From Streptomyces noursei ATCC 11455 (lineage in GTDB: Bacteria > Actinomycetota > Actinomycetes > Streptomycetales > Streptomycetaceae): a stretch of 64,000 nt of DNA. Positions 42,032 through 50,790 of the stretch are shown piece after piece. The stretch spans positions 1,674,001 to 1,738,000 of the forward strand of contig NZ_CP011533.1 in the NCBI RefSeq assembly GCF_001704275.1, given 5' to 3'. The stretch's first letter is position 1; the number at the start of each line of letters is the position of its first letter. A program made the position numbers and the translations under genes. The notes under the pieces are model-generated. The model had not been told where the DNA came from. It made no database searches and was given only the letters and a program-made list of their open reading frames with translations.

Positions 42032-43216
42032 ATGCCCGTCCTGATTGCAGCCTTGGGGCTGCTCGCCTTTGTCATGCCGTTGGCAACGGATATGTACCTG
42101 CCTGCTCTGCCGCAGATGGCAGGTGATCTGCACGCCGACGCCTCGGGCATCCAGCTCACGCTGACCACCTTCCTGATCGGCATGGGCCTGGGGCAGCTGA
42201 TCCTGGGCCCGCTCTCCGACCGTTTCGGCCGACGGGTGCCGTTGCTGGCGGGCAGCGTCGTGTGCGCAGCGGCCACGGCGCTGTGTGCGCTGGCCCCGTC
42301 GCTGGGCTGGCTGGTGGTGCTGCGGTTCCTCCAGGGCTTCGGGGGTGCCGCCGGCGTGGTGATCGGGCGGGCGGTGATAGCCGACGTGGCCACGGGAGAA
42401 AAAGCGGCGAAGCTGTTCGGCATCGTGATGGCTCTCAACGGCCTCGCACCCGTGATCGCCCCGGTCGCGGGGGGCGCCGTGATCGAAGCCAGCGGTTGGC
42501 GCACGGTGTTCTGGGTGCTGGCTGCCGCCACTGTCCTTGCCTTGGCGGCTGCGGCCGTGGCGGTGCCCGAAAGCCTCCCCCTGCACCAGCGCCGCACCGG
42601 GGGCGCCGCTGCCACGATCCGCGCGGTGCGTGAAGTACTGGCAGACCGGTCGTACCTGGGCTACACGCTGTCCTTCGGCTTCTCCCTGGCCGTGCTCTTC
42701 TGCTACCTCGCCGGTGCCTCGTTCCTCTTCCAGAACATCCTCGGCCTGAGCATCGGGGAGACCTCCGCGGCCTTCGCCTCCACCGGCATCGTCGGCGCCC
42801 TGGCCACAGTGGCCATCACCAAACTGGTCGGCCGCTTCACTCCGACCGCGCTCCTGCGAGCCGGGCTGTACGCCATGCTCGCCAGCTCCGCCGCCCTGAC
42901 CGTGCTCGCCTTGAGCCACGCCCTCACCCTGGCGTTCGCTCTCGGACTGGTCTACGTGGCGCTCGTCGGGATCTGCCTGGTGACCGTCAACGCCACGGCG
43001 CTCGCCCTGGACCGTGTCCCTCAGGCGGCCGGTGCCGGCTCGGCCGTTCTGGGAACCGGGCAGGGCCTGCTGGGCGCGGTGGCCGCCCCGCTGGTCGGCC
43101 TGGGCGGTGCGCACACCGCGGTCCCCATGTTTCTGGGGATGACCTGTTCCGCCGCCCTCGCATTCCTGCCCCTGAGGCTCACCAGGTCCACTCCCGCTCC
43201 ACAGTTCGGCCCTTGA
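42032..43216 (+). CDS. MFS multidrug exporter, Bcr/CflA type
   Basis: 394 residues, 12 membrane helices predicted by eye. First helix FVMPLATDMYLPALPQMAGD is characteristic of Bcr/CflA drug exporters; GPLSDRFGRRVPLLAG is the MFS loop 2-3 motif and LQGFGGAAGVVIGRAVIAD the helix 4-5 region. ATG 42032 is chosen over 41969 because hydrophobic sequence begins directly there and GGAG lies upstream. Likely exports drugs by proton antiport; probably cargo of the IS zone. Confidence 0.88.
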   Translation: MPVLIAALGLLAFVMPLATDMYLPALPQMAGDLHADASGIQLTLTTFLIGMGLGQLILGPLSDRFGRRVPLLAGSVVCAAATALCALAPSLGWLVVLRFLQGFGGAAGVVIGRAVIADVATGEKAAKLFGIVMALNGLAPVIAPVAGGAVIEASGWRTVFWVLAAATVLALAAAAVAVPESLPLHQRRTGGAAATIRAVREVLADRSYLGYTLSFGFSLAVLFCYLAGASFLFQNILGLSIGETSAAFASTGIVGALATVAITKLVGRFTPTALLRAGLYAMLASSAALTVLALSHALTLAFALGLVYVALVGICLVTVNATALALDRVPQAAGAGSAVLGTGQGLLGAVAAPLVGLGGAHTAVPMFLGMTCSAALAFLPLRLTRSTPAPQFGP

Positions 43217-43315
43217 GCATCCATGCCCGGCGCTCGGGTGCAGAAGCCTCCGCCGCGCTGGGGAGACGAGTGAGCGGATCCGTCCCACCCCTGAGCAAGA
43301 GCTGGGGAGATTCAA

Positions 43316-45012
43316 GGCTCTGGCCGCAGTTTCGTGAAGGTCATGGTCAGGGGTGGGAACGAGGGATCGTTTCAGCACGGTGTTCCCTGCCGTGGCGAGC
43401 AAGATGATCGAGGATGTGCTGTTTGCGGGGATGGATGTGCGAGTGGTGCGCGTCAATGATGTCTCCGGCGGCCTGGTGCTGGAGGCGGAGTCCACGGGGC
43501 GTCCGGGTCGGTGCCCGGACTGCCGGAAGCGGGCGGATCGCGTGCACAGTTCGTATCAACGCTCCCTGGATGAGAGGCCGTTGGGTCCGCGTCAGGTCAC
43601 GGTCCGGCTCCGGGTGCGACGGTTCTTCTGCGATCGATCAATCTGTTCGCGCCGGACGTTCGTCGAGCAGGTCGGCGGGCTGACCGAGCGGTACCGCCGG
43701 TCAAGCGTCGGGATGACGGGCTGGCTCTGGTCGATCGCGGTGGAGCTGGGCGGCCGTCCGGCCGCGCGGCTGTGCCGCAAGCTGCGGATGGCCGCGGGCC
43801 GGACCCGGCTGCTCAGGCTGCTGACGCCGCCGCCTGTGCCGGACCGTGCCCCGCGGGTCCTGGGGGTGGACGAGTTCGCCTTCCGCAAAGGCTGCACGTA
43901 CGGCACTGTGCTGGTCGATGTGGAGGCCAGCCGGGTCGTGGATGTGCTGCCCGACCGCACATCAGAGACGTTCGCGGCCTGGCTCAAGGACCATCCCGGT
44001 GCGGAGATCATCTGCCGTGACAGGGCTTCCGCCTACACGAAGGCGGTCAAGGAGGCAGCCCCGGACGCCCTGGAAGTAGCCGATCGCTGGCATTTGCTTC
44101 AAAACTTGTCTGCCGCGATGGAGAAGACCTGCCACCAGCACCGCGACTGCCTGCGCAAACACGCAGAACAGGAGACAGTGACGAACGCACCGGAGTCGCC
44201 ACCGATGCCGATGCCGCCCGCCGAGCTGCCTGGCACCCAGATCATCGAACGGACCCGTCACCGCTACGAGGACATCCACCGCCTGGTGGAGCAAGGCTGG
44301 TCGATCAGCGCCATTGCCCGGAGGCTGAACCTCGACCGCAAGACCGTGCGCCGCTTCCGCGATACCGACCTCGACCAGCTACTGGCCTCCGCTCGCGACC
44401 GCCGGCCCAACGGCGTGCTGGAACCGTTCAAGGCATACCTCAACGCTCGTTTCACCGAGACCCAGGGCCAGGCCAGCGGCACCCGCCTCTTCCACGAAAT
44501 CCACGAACGCGGCTACCGAGGCAGCCGCCAGGTCGTCCGCAAACACCTTGCCGCCCTCCGGGCGGGCACCGCCGCACCGGTCCGAGCCGACATCCCCAGC
44601 CCCCGCAAGATCACCTCCTGGATCATGCGGCCCCGTGACACCCTCACCGACAGCCAAGAGGAGCGATTGCTCCAAGTCCGGCTCGCCTGCCCCGACATCA
44701 CCCGCGCCTGCGATCTCGCCCGCACCTTCGCCGACCTCATCCGCCACCAACGTGGATACCTGCTGCTGCAGTGGATCCGTCAGGCCGAACAGGACGCTCC
44801 CAAACCGATGCAGAGCTTCGCCGGCTCCCTCCGACAGGACCTCGACGCCGTCACCGCCGGCCTCACCCTCCCCTGGAGTTCCGGCGCCGTCGAAGGCCAC
44901 GTCAACAGGGTCAAAACGCTCAAGCGAGCCATGTACGGACGGGCCTCATTCCAACTTCTCCGCACCCGCATCCTCACCCAACCATGACCTTCACGAAACT
45001 GCGGCCAGAGCC
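43316..45012 (+). mobile_element. Complete ISL3-family insertion sequence (1,697 bp)
   Basis: The outer 32 bp (43316-43347 and 44981-45012) are perfect inverted repeats starting GGCTCTGGCCGCAGTTTC. The 8-bp direct repeat AGATTCAA flanks both sides (43308-43315, 45013-45020), the expected ISL3 target duplication. Contains one intact transposase gene. The perfect repeats indicate recent insertion. Confidence 0.95.
43353..44987 (+). CDS. ISL3-family transposase
   Basis: 544 residues from GTG 43353; an internal ATG at 43404 (MIEDVLFAGMDV) may be the true start, as ISL3 enzymes usually begin near there. Zinc-binding start (CPDCRKRADR, CDRSICSRRTF), DDE domain with Asp in VLGVDEFAFRKG, Asp in ICRDRASAYTKAV, and Glu in SSGAVEGHVNRVKTLKRAMY. 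A helix-turn-helix (SISAIARRLNLDRKTVRRF) lies mid-protein. Complete. Confidence 0.93.
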   Translation: MGTRDRFSTVFPAVASKMIEDVLFAGMDVRVVRVNDVSGGLVLEAESTGRPGRCPDCRKRADRVHSSYQRSLDERPLGPRQVTVRLRVRRFFCDRSICSRRTFVEQVGGLTERYRRSSVGMTGWLWSIAVELGGRPAARLCRKLRMAAGRTRLLRLLTPPPVPDRAPRVLGVDEFAFRKGCTYGTVLVDVEASRVVDVLPDRTSETFAAWLKDHPGAEIICRDRASAYTKAVKEAAPDALEVADRWHLLQNLSAAMEKTCHQHRDCLRKHAEQETVTNAPESPPMPMPPAELPGTQIIERTRHRYEDIHRLVEQGWSISAIARRLNLDRKTVRRFRDTDLDQLLASARDRRPNGVLEPFKAYLNARFTETQGQASGTRLFHEIHERGYRGSRQVVRKHLAALRAGTAAPVRADIPSPRKITSWIMRPRDTLTDSQEERLLQVRLACPDITRACDLARTFADLIRHQRGYLLLQWIRQAEQDAPKPMQSFAGSLRQDLDAVTAGLTLPWSSGAVEGHVNRVKTLKRAMYGRASFQLLRTRILTQP

Positions 45013-45058
45013 AGATTCAACGAGCGCCATCATCCGTCACTGACGAACGGAGGAGACG

Positions 45059-45295
45059 ATGGTCGACGACCAGCAGCTCTGGGGGTACCCGAAGGTCGCC
45101 ACCCACCTGGGCATCAGCGTCCAAGCCGCCCGCAGCCGCAAGAGCCGGGGCAGCCTGCCGGAGCCCGACGACACCAGCGTGCCGGACCGGCCGCGCTGGA
45201 GGCCCGCCACCATCCAGGGCTGGCAGCCGGTCGGCCGGGGGTTCCGCAGCGACTTGCACGGCACAGCCCAGCACGACAGTGCCGAATCCGGCTGA
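45059..45295 (+). CDS. Small helix-turn-helix (excisionase/AlpA-like) protein
   Basis: 78 residues, ATG right behind GGAGGAGAC. LWGYPKVATHLGISVQAARS is a MerR/AlpA-type helix-turn-helix opening, followed by RGSLPEPDDTSVPDRPRWRP as in excisionase-like plasmid proteins. It directly follows the ISL3 element. Could regulate maintenance genes or serve as a recombination directionality factor, though no integrase is nearby. Confidence 0.65.
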   Translation: MVDDQQLWGYPKVATHLGISVQAARSRKSRGSLPEPDDTSVPDRPRWRPATIQGWQPVGRGFRSDLHGTAQHDSAESG

Positions 45296-45381
45296 CTGGC
45301 AGCCAGACCCGCCGTAGGCCGCAGCCATGGCGACCGGCTCGCCGATGCCGTCCCCCGCCGTTCCCCTCGCCTGACAACGCC

Positions 45382-45561
45382 GTGCTCCGGTTGATCGTCG
45401 GCAACGCCATCGCATCGGTCCACAGCGGCGAAGCCTCGGTGGAGGAGGCGAGCCTCCACGCGGCCGTTCATGGCTGGTACGAGGGCCACATTCAGGGCGA
45501 GGACGAGTGCCCTGGATGTGACTTCCGGGGCGAGTTGCCCAAGCACAGCAACCGTGGTTGA
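45382..45561 (+). CDS. Small hypothetical protein with CPGC motif
   Basis: 59 residues from a GTG: LRLIVGNAIASVHSGEASVE, HAAVHGWYEGHIQGEDECPG, CDFRGELPKH. One CxxC pair suggests metal or redox chemistry. Ends 7 bp before the convergent DUF6236 gene. Not recognised. Confidence 0.45.
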   Translation: MLRLIVGNAIASVHSGEASVEEASLHAAVHGWYEGHIQGEDECPGCDFRGELPKHSNRG

Positions 45562-45567
45562 GCGCGG

Positions 45568-46806
45568 CTAGATTGCGGAGCCCGCAGCGCGGCCAAGCGT
45601 TCGCGCGACTCGCCGCACCAGTGTGGTCGGCTTCAGGTTCCGTTCCACTCTGAGCAGGTAGCTGACCGGAGAGCCACTGAGCTGAGCATCGCGGGCCTCC
45701 ACCGTGGCTTGGCGCAGGGTTGCGGCGGCGACCGCGAGGCTTCCTGCGGCGATCGGCACGTTGCCTGCCCAGCCGCTCGCCGCAGCGGCGAGGGCGGGCA
45801 GTTCGAACTTGTAGTTCAGCGCGCTGTAGAAGGTTTTGAGGCCGAGGCCGCTCATGGCCTTCCGCAGGTTCTCAAGAGGCAGGGCAATGCTCTCGTCGAA
45901 CTTCAGCCGAAGGTGCTGCTCGAACGCCGCCCGGTCTTCGATGCCGTCCACCTGCTCTCGTAGATCCGCCGCAGCCTTGTCGACCGCTTGGGTAAAGGCA
46001 TGGAATTCCGCTCGGTGATCCCTCCGCAGTTGGATGATCTTCGCCACAGGCACCGACCGCAGATCGTCCGGGAGCACGCATTGCACGGCCATCAGCCCGA
46101 GTCGTGTTGTCTCGTCGGTGCCTGCTGGTCGGGGCGGCTCGCCCAACATGGCGGCAGCGATCCGGTCGCTGTCCCAGCCGTCCGTGGCGCTGTGGGCCGC
46201 CACCTGGTCGGTGATCGGCGCGTACCTCGTACGGCGGGCGAGCTCCTCGGTGAGCACGCACTTATAGATCCAGGCCAGGACCGGGTCCATGGCCAGCCAC
46301 GTCACGTCCGCGAATCTGGCAATGCGCGACCGCATGGCCGGTACAGCGAGACCGGCACCGCGAAGAGCATCCGCAAGCCGTGGGTCTACTTCGTGCGGGT
46401 ACAGGCCGGCGAGGGGGCGTTCGTCGCGCGGAAGCGTTCGCAGGTCGTCAGGTGCGGTCGGCTCCGCGTTGACGATGCGCTGTCCCATCAACAGCTCAGG
46501 TTCGTTCCCCTGATACGCGCGGAACGGTCGGGTGTCAGCAGTTGCCAGAAATCGCTGCCTCAGTTCGCCGCCGTGATCCTCGACAGCCTTCAGGAAGGTG
46601 GGGGCGACAGCGGCTGCGGCTTCCCTGGGGTCCACGTCGGTGACGAAGTCCAGCTCGTAGCGCAGGGCCTTGACCAAGTCCGGGTCGGTGACAGGAAACC
46701 CAGGGGGGACTACTCGGGCAAGGCCCGGCCAGTAAAGGGCGGCGGCCTTGATCCACCGCTCATCACGGAAGTGCACGTACGGGTAGTAAAGGCCGATCCG
46801 CTGCAC
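45568..46806 (-). CDS. DUF6236 protein
   Basis: 412 residues from a GTG at 46806 preceded by AAAGGGCAG; a longer reading to 46839 lacks a site. IGLYYPYVHFRDERWIKAAA, LYWPGLARVVPPGF and QVAAHSATDGWDSDRIAAAM match the DUF6236 pattern; a hydrophobic patch lies near the C-terminus (LPALAAAASGWAGNVPIAAG). The family is frequent in Streptomyces accessory DNA; function unknown, possibly defence-related by context. Confidence 0.72.
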   Translation of the reverse strand: MQRIGLYYPYVHFRDERWIKAAALYWPGLARVVPPGFPVTDPDLVKALRYELDFVTDVDPREAAAAVAPTFLKAVEDHGGELRQRFLATADTRPFRAYQGNEPELLMGQRIVNAEPTAPDDLRTLPRDERPLAGLYPHEVDPRLADALRGAGLAVPAMRSRIARFADVTWLAMDPVLAWIYKCVLTEELARRTRYAPITDQVAAHSATDGWDSDRIAAAMLGEPPRPAGTDETTRLGLMAVQCVLPDDLRSVPVAKIIQLRRDHRAEFHAFTQAVDKAAADLREQVDGIEDRAAFEQHLRLKFDESIALPLENLRKAMSGLGLKTFYSALNYKFELPALAAAASGWAGNVPIAAGSLAVAAATLRQATVEARDAQLSGSPVSYLLRVERNLKPTTLVRRVARTLGRAAGSAI

Positions 46807-46915
46807 TGCTGCCCTTTCACCGCGCTCTCTCGGCCTCACCGGATGCGTCCGGGGGCCGACAGCATGCTACGCAAACAGTGTTCGCCGCTCGTGCATGGAG
46901 CGGAACCGCACTGCT

Positions 46916-47320
46916 CTACTCCAGGTAGGTGCCGGCGAAGGCGCCGTCGAAGCCGAGTGCGATCAGGCCCTGCTCGACGCTGGGGTAGGTCGTTCCGTCC
47001 GGGATGGCGACCATGGCGTCGAAGTCGGCGCGGCTGATCTCGGGTTCGAGCCACTGGTTGCTGCAGCGGCAGCGGACCCAGACGTTGCGGCCGTGGTTGA
47101 TGAGGAGCCAGTCGCGCCGGGCGCGGCAGGCCGAGCACATCACGGGAATCCCACGAAGGGACAGCTCGCGCGGATGGCTGAGGCAGCGCGTCGCGCCGGG
47201 TCCGCTGGGGGGCTGCGTCTCGTACTGGAGCTGCAGCAGGGGATCGCTTCCGGCGGGGACGGCGGGCAGGACGGGGGTCGGCTCTACGTGGTGGTCGGTC
47301 GTTCTGAGCACGAGCGTCAT
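46916..47320 (-). CDS. Hypothetical protein with Cys pairs
   Basis: 134 residues. MCSACRARRDWLLINHGRNV and WVRCRCSNQW give two cysteine pairs, a likely zinc site; the last 30 residues (YPSVEQGLIALGFDGAFAGT) are helical. A pattern common to short Streptomyces proteins. Lies between the relaxase terminator and DUF6236 gene, same strand. Confidence 0.6.
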   Translation of the reverse strand: MTLVLRTTDHHVEPTPVLPAVPAGSDPLLQLQYETQPPSGPGATRCLSHPRELSLRGIPVMCSACRARRDWLLINHGRNVWVRCRCSNQWLEPEISRADFDAMVAIPDGTTYPSVEQGLIALGFDGAFAGTYLE

Positions 47321-47388
47321 CTCCCGGTCGAGGGCCTTCTCTGTTCATCCGTAACAGCCGGTAGAACGGGTTGTCCAGAGGGTTTCAC

Positions 47389-47425
47389 GCAGCCCGGCAG
47401 GCCCGTGATGGGCCTGCCGGGCTGC
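47389..47425 (-). terminator. Terminator of the relaxase operon
   Basis: A perfect 16-bp stem (47389-47404 with 47410-47425) and 5-nt loop, starting 4 bp after the relaxase stop codon in the direction of transcription. Confidence 0.82.
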
Positions 47426-47428
47426 TGG

Positions 47429-49198
47429 TCAACGGCGCGGCGGGCGATTGCGCGGGTCCGGAGCGGCGGGACGTGTCGCTGTCGAAGGTGCGGTCCGGAT
47501 GCCGGACCGAGTGGGCACATTCTTGACGCGGCCGGTGCCGGCCTGCGGGCGGCGGGCCGCATCGCCGGGGTGCGCGGGGAGCTGGGCGAGTCGGCGCAGT
47601 CGCCAGACCAGGACGTCGTTCACGTCGTCGGCGGTGTCGAGTTCGCGCATGTCAATGGCCTCCTGGAGCAGGACCTTGGGGTCGTGGCCTGCTTGTTCGG
47701 CCTGGGCCAGCGTGGCGGCGAGGGCGTCGGTGTTCGTCGAGGCGTCGGCAGGAAGCCCGCTGGCGGGAAGGACTGCGCGGATGGTGGTCTCGTACGCACG
47801 GCGCTCGGCATCGGGCAGGGCGCGGCCGTGTTCGTGCAGGGCTTGCATGGGTGCGGTGGCGGCCTGGCGGTAGGCGGCTCGCAGGTGTTCGGCGGTCTGA
47901 CGGGAGGCTTCGGCCTGCTGGGCGTGACCGCGGGCGGAGTGCCAACGGGCGGCGGCCAGGGCGACGAGGACCAAAGTGGAGACCAGCATGGCGGTGGTGC
48001 CGCCGTCCTCGCCCCGGCCGAGCGCGCCGCCGGCCTGGATGATGCCCCGGGCCGCCGAGCGGATTGCCCGGGTGTCGGCGCGTTCGGCACGGACGTGGCT
48101 GCGGGTGGCGCGTTCGAAGGATCGGGCGGCGGCACTCAGCTCGGCGCGGGTGGCGGCCAGGGAGGTCTGGGCGACCGCGTCCAGGAGTTCGCCAACCCCG
48201 ACGAGTTGGGCTGCGGCTTCGTCGTCGTCGCTGTCCAGCAGGATCGCGGCGCGCTCGGCGATCCCAGCGGCGGCGCGTCGTCCCCGGGCGGGCGGCGACC
48301 AGTCCGGTCGGCCGCTGGCGGCGCCCGGAGGCATAGCCTCGTCGACAGTCCCTTCGGCCAGGCGACGACGGATCTTCGGCAGGGAGAGGTCAGGGGCCAG
48401 CTTGGAGCCGGGAAACCAGATCGGCTGGCCGTCGCGGTTGCGGTCGCCGGGCAGTGCGACGTTGTAGCCGATGGCATCGCCGGACGGGGCGTTCCGGATC
48501 TTGACGCGCAGGCCCGCGTCGCGCAGCCGGGTGAAGAACTCCTCTTCGCTGGCGGCTCCGGCGATGGCTTGGCGGACGGCTTCGCGGAGTGTCTCGCGCG
48601 GAGCCTCGGGGCGGCCGGTGCGCTCGGCCTTGAAGCGCTCGGCGCTGGTGGGAGTCTTGGCTCCGGTGCCGTCGCCGGGCTTGAGCCGGCGCAGGCCCAT
48701 CTCGTCTTCGATGCGGCGGCATTCGGCCTGGGCCTTCTTGAAGTCGTAGTTCATCCGGGGGCGGCGCAGGTCGCCTCGGACCATGGTGGCCAGGATGTGG
48801 ATGTGGTCGTCGGCGTGGCGCACCGCGACCCAGCGGCAGCCGTCCGGATCGCCTTCGGGGGCGAGGTTGACGGCGTGAACCAGGCGGCGGGCGACGGTGT
48901 TCCACTCGGCGTCGGTCAGGGTCCGGTCGCCGGGGTCGGTGCGGACCGAGCAGTGCCAGACATGCTCGGCCGGGGCCTTGGTGCCGGCCTGCTTGACCCG
49001 CAGGTCCAAGGCGGCGGCGAGCCGGGCCAGGGGGACCTTGGGGTCGGGGTCGGGGCTGGTGTCGCGGCCGGGGTCGGGTGCGAAGCCGTCCCAGCTCCCG
49101 ACGAGGTGGGGGTCAATGTGCTCGTCGCGCTTGCCGGGGCCGTACAGATAGACGAGCAGGCCGTGGGTGCGTGAGCCGCGTCGGATCTTGGGAACCAT
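47429..49198 (-). CDS. Relaxase/mobilization nuclease (MobA-type HUH)
   Basis: 589 residues. THGLLVYLYGPGKRDEHIDP at the start, His82 in VWHCSVRTDP, and His132/His134 in VRHADDHIHILAT form the three-histidine metal site of HUH relaxases. Later parts: helices to ~330, a membrane-like helix near 430 (TAMLVSTLVLVALAAARW), and a basic Pro-rich tail ending DPRNRPPRR. ATG 49198 overlaps the MobC stop (ATGA). It nicks oriT and leads DNA transfer. Confidence 0.85.
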   Translation of the reverse strand: MVPKIRRGSRTHGLLVYLYGPGKRDEHIDPHLVGSWDGFAPDPGRDTSPDPDPKVPLARLAAALDLRVKQAGTKAPAEHVWHCSVRTDPGDRTLTDAEWNTVARRLVHAVNLAPEGDPDGCRWVAVRHADDHIHILATMVRGDLRRPRMNYDFKKAQAECRRIEDEMGLRRLKPGDGTGAKTPTSAERFKAERTGRPEAPRETLREAVRQAIAGAASEEEFFTRLRDAGLRVKIRNAPSGDAIGYNVALPGDRNRDGQPIWFPGSKLAPDLSLPKIRRRLAEGTVDEAMPPGAASGRPDWSPPARGRRAAAGIAERAAILLDSDDDEAAAQLVGVGELLDAVAQTSLAATRAELSAAARSFERATRSHVRAERADTRAIRSAARGIIQAGGALGRGEDGGTTAMLVSTLVLVALAAARWHSARGHAQQAEASRQTAEHLRAAYRQAATAPMQALHEHGRALPDAERRAYETTIRAVLPASGLPADASTNTDALAATLAQAEQAGHDPKVLLQEAIDMRELDTADDVNDVLVWRLRRLAQLPAHPGDAARRPQAGTGRVKNVPTRSGIRTAPSTATRPAAPDPRNRPPRR

Positions 49199-49863
49199 CA
49201 AAGTCGCTTCTTCACCAGGGTGTCGGCCGTGTCGTCGATACGCGCGAGGAGGCGGGTCAAGGTCGTGAGGGCGTGGTCGAGTTCGCCGGGGCGGGGCTGT
49301 CCTCCGGCGTTGTAGACGTAGGCGATCTGGTTGATGTTGTTGCCGATGCGGGAGAGGGCGGTGCGCAGGGCGGCCAGCTCGTCAATGGCGGCGTCGAGCT
49401 GTTCGTTGGCGTGCACTGTGGTCGAACCGCGGGCGGCGGCGAGGCCGGCGGCGGCGAGGAATCGGGCGACGGTGACGGCGCGCTGCTTGGCGGCGGCGGT
49501 GATCTCGGTCTTCTCGGCCTCGGAGAGGCGGGTGGTCGTCTTGTGCGTGCGCTCGCTGGGGTTGCGGGTGCGCCGGCGCGGTTTGCGGTCGGGGAACGCT
49601 GGCTGGCTGGGGCTCGGCTGCTCGCGCGGGGCGCGGTTGTCTGCTTCTCCCTCTGCGACCGGCGCCCCCTGGTGCCGGGAGTCCGGCTGGTCCCTGTGCG
49701 CCCTCGCTCGGGGACCAGCCGGACTTCCTCCGCTCTCCTGGGCGGAGGCAAGTGCGTGCGACGGGCCGTAGGACCGTCGTATGCGACAACTTGCTCCGCC
49801 AGGAGCTGTGTTGAGGTCACGCTGCGGTCCGGGCGTGGTGACCTCCGGGTCGTTGGCGTTCAC
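49198..49863 (-). CDS. MobC-type relaxosome accessory protein
   Basis: 221 residues: disordered, basic first ~110, then RLSEAEKTEITAAAKQRAVT (ribbon-helix-helix-like) and ALSRIGNNINQIAYVYNAGG, the MobC hallmark. Helps the relaxase open oriT. Coupled by ATGA to both neighbours. Confidence 0.82.
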   Translation of the reverse strand: MNANDPEVTTPGPQRDLNTAPGGASCRIRRSYGPSHALASAQESGGSPAGPRARAHRDQPDSRHQGAPVAEGEADNRAPREQPSPSQPAFPDRKPRRRTRNPSERTHKTTTRLSEAEKTEITAAAKQRAVTVARFLAAAGLAAARGSTTVHANEQLDAAIDELAALRTALSRIGNNINQIAYVYNAGGQPRPGELDHALTTLTRLLARIDDTADTLVKKRL

Positions 49864-50084
49864 CGCCTCGTCTCCGCGTCCTGCTGGTGGATGTCGCGGA
49901 CGACTTCCTCGATCCAGTCCATGGCCAGGACCGGGTGGTGCAGGGTCCAGGGGCGGCTGTGGCGGCGTCGTTGCACGGTCCAGGTGTTGTTGGGTCCGGA
50001 TTGGGCGCGGTGGAGGTGGCCACGCTGGTGCAGGACGGTCAGCCAGGAGTCCACCTCGGCCGGTGTGGCGGGGTTCGTGCGCAT
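49860..50084 (-). CDS. Small protein before MobC
   Basis: 74 residues from ATG 50084 with GGAGAG 8 nt upstream; a GTG at 50168 would extend it but lacks a good site. DSWLTVLHQRGHLHRAQSGP, NTWTVQRRRHSRPWTLHHPV, VLAMDWIEEVVRDIHQQDAE resembles a small DNA-binding or relaxosome helper. Overlaps the MobC start. Confidence 0.55.
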   Translation of the reverse strand: MRTNPATPAEVDSWLTVLHQRGHLHRAQSGPNNTWTVQRRRHSRPWTLHHPVLAMDWIEEVVRDIHQQDAETRR

Positions 50085-50139
50085 GGCGGTGCTCTCCGGT
50101 TCGCTTCGGGCGGTTGTGAGGTGCGTGTCCGGGGGCGGG

Positions 50140-50790
50140 TGACCGGCCGAGGTGTCCGGCTCGGTCACCCGCCCCGTGGTGTCCGGTCAGTTCCGGGAGG
50201 AGGTGACCGGCTGTCCGTGCTGCTCGCGGAGCTGGACCATCAGGGCGGTCAGCGTGTCGCTGGACAGCGGGATCTGCTGACCTCGGATCGCCTGGGCGAC
50301 CACCTTGCGGGTCAGCTTGTCCTCGGCCCTGACCGCTGACCGGGCGATCTCCAGCAGCTCCTCGGTGTCCGGGTCAGGTCGCCGGTCACCGGCCGTCCGG
50401 GTGCCCGGGTCAGTGACCGGCGGGACGCTGTGCGGGTGACCGGTGACGGGCTCGGTGCCGGCCTGTCGGTCACTGACCGCCGGGAGGGTGTCCGGCTGTC
50501 CGGCCAGGTCAGCGGCTTTGGGCTCCCCGTCGTGGTGACCGGTGTCCGGGCGGGTGGCGTCCGCCGGGGCGCTGTCCCCGGTCAGTGTCCGGGTGCCCGG
50601 GTGGCGCTTGTCCAGAGAGGGCCGGGGCCGGTTGGTCAGGGCGCTGACCGGCTCCCCGGCGCTGACCTGACCGGGCTGGGGCTGGGACTGACCGGCCCGG
50701 TCAGTCCGAGTGACCGGGATGCGCTCGGGCTGACCGGCCTGACCGAGGTGACCGGCCTGACCGAGGTCATCGCGGTCACTTCGGTCACCG
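50140..50790. repeat. Tract saturated with TGACCGG / TGTCCGG words
   Basis: For about 650 bp the words TGACCGG, CCGGTCA, GACCGG and TGTCCGG recur many times in both orientations, sometimes back to back (e.g. near 50720-50770). Most lies inside the DUF2637 gene, encoding its PVT/TG-rich tail, and spills into the gap before the MobC unit. Either low-complexity coding drift or a protein-binding array near the mobilization genes. Confidence 0.6.

Noticed and set aside
46895..49174. 759-codon plus-strand frame opposite relaxase
   Set aside because: Antisense of the relaxase and its neighbours; Gly/Val/Ala-rich shadow with no family features.
50140..50790. CRISPR-like array from TGACCGG words
   Set aside because: Words are too short, unevenly spaced and in both orientations; no spacers and no cas genes.
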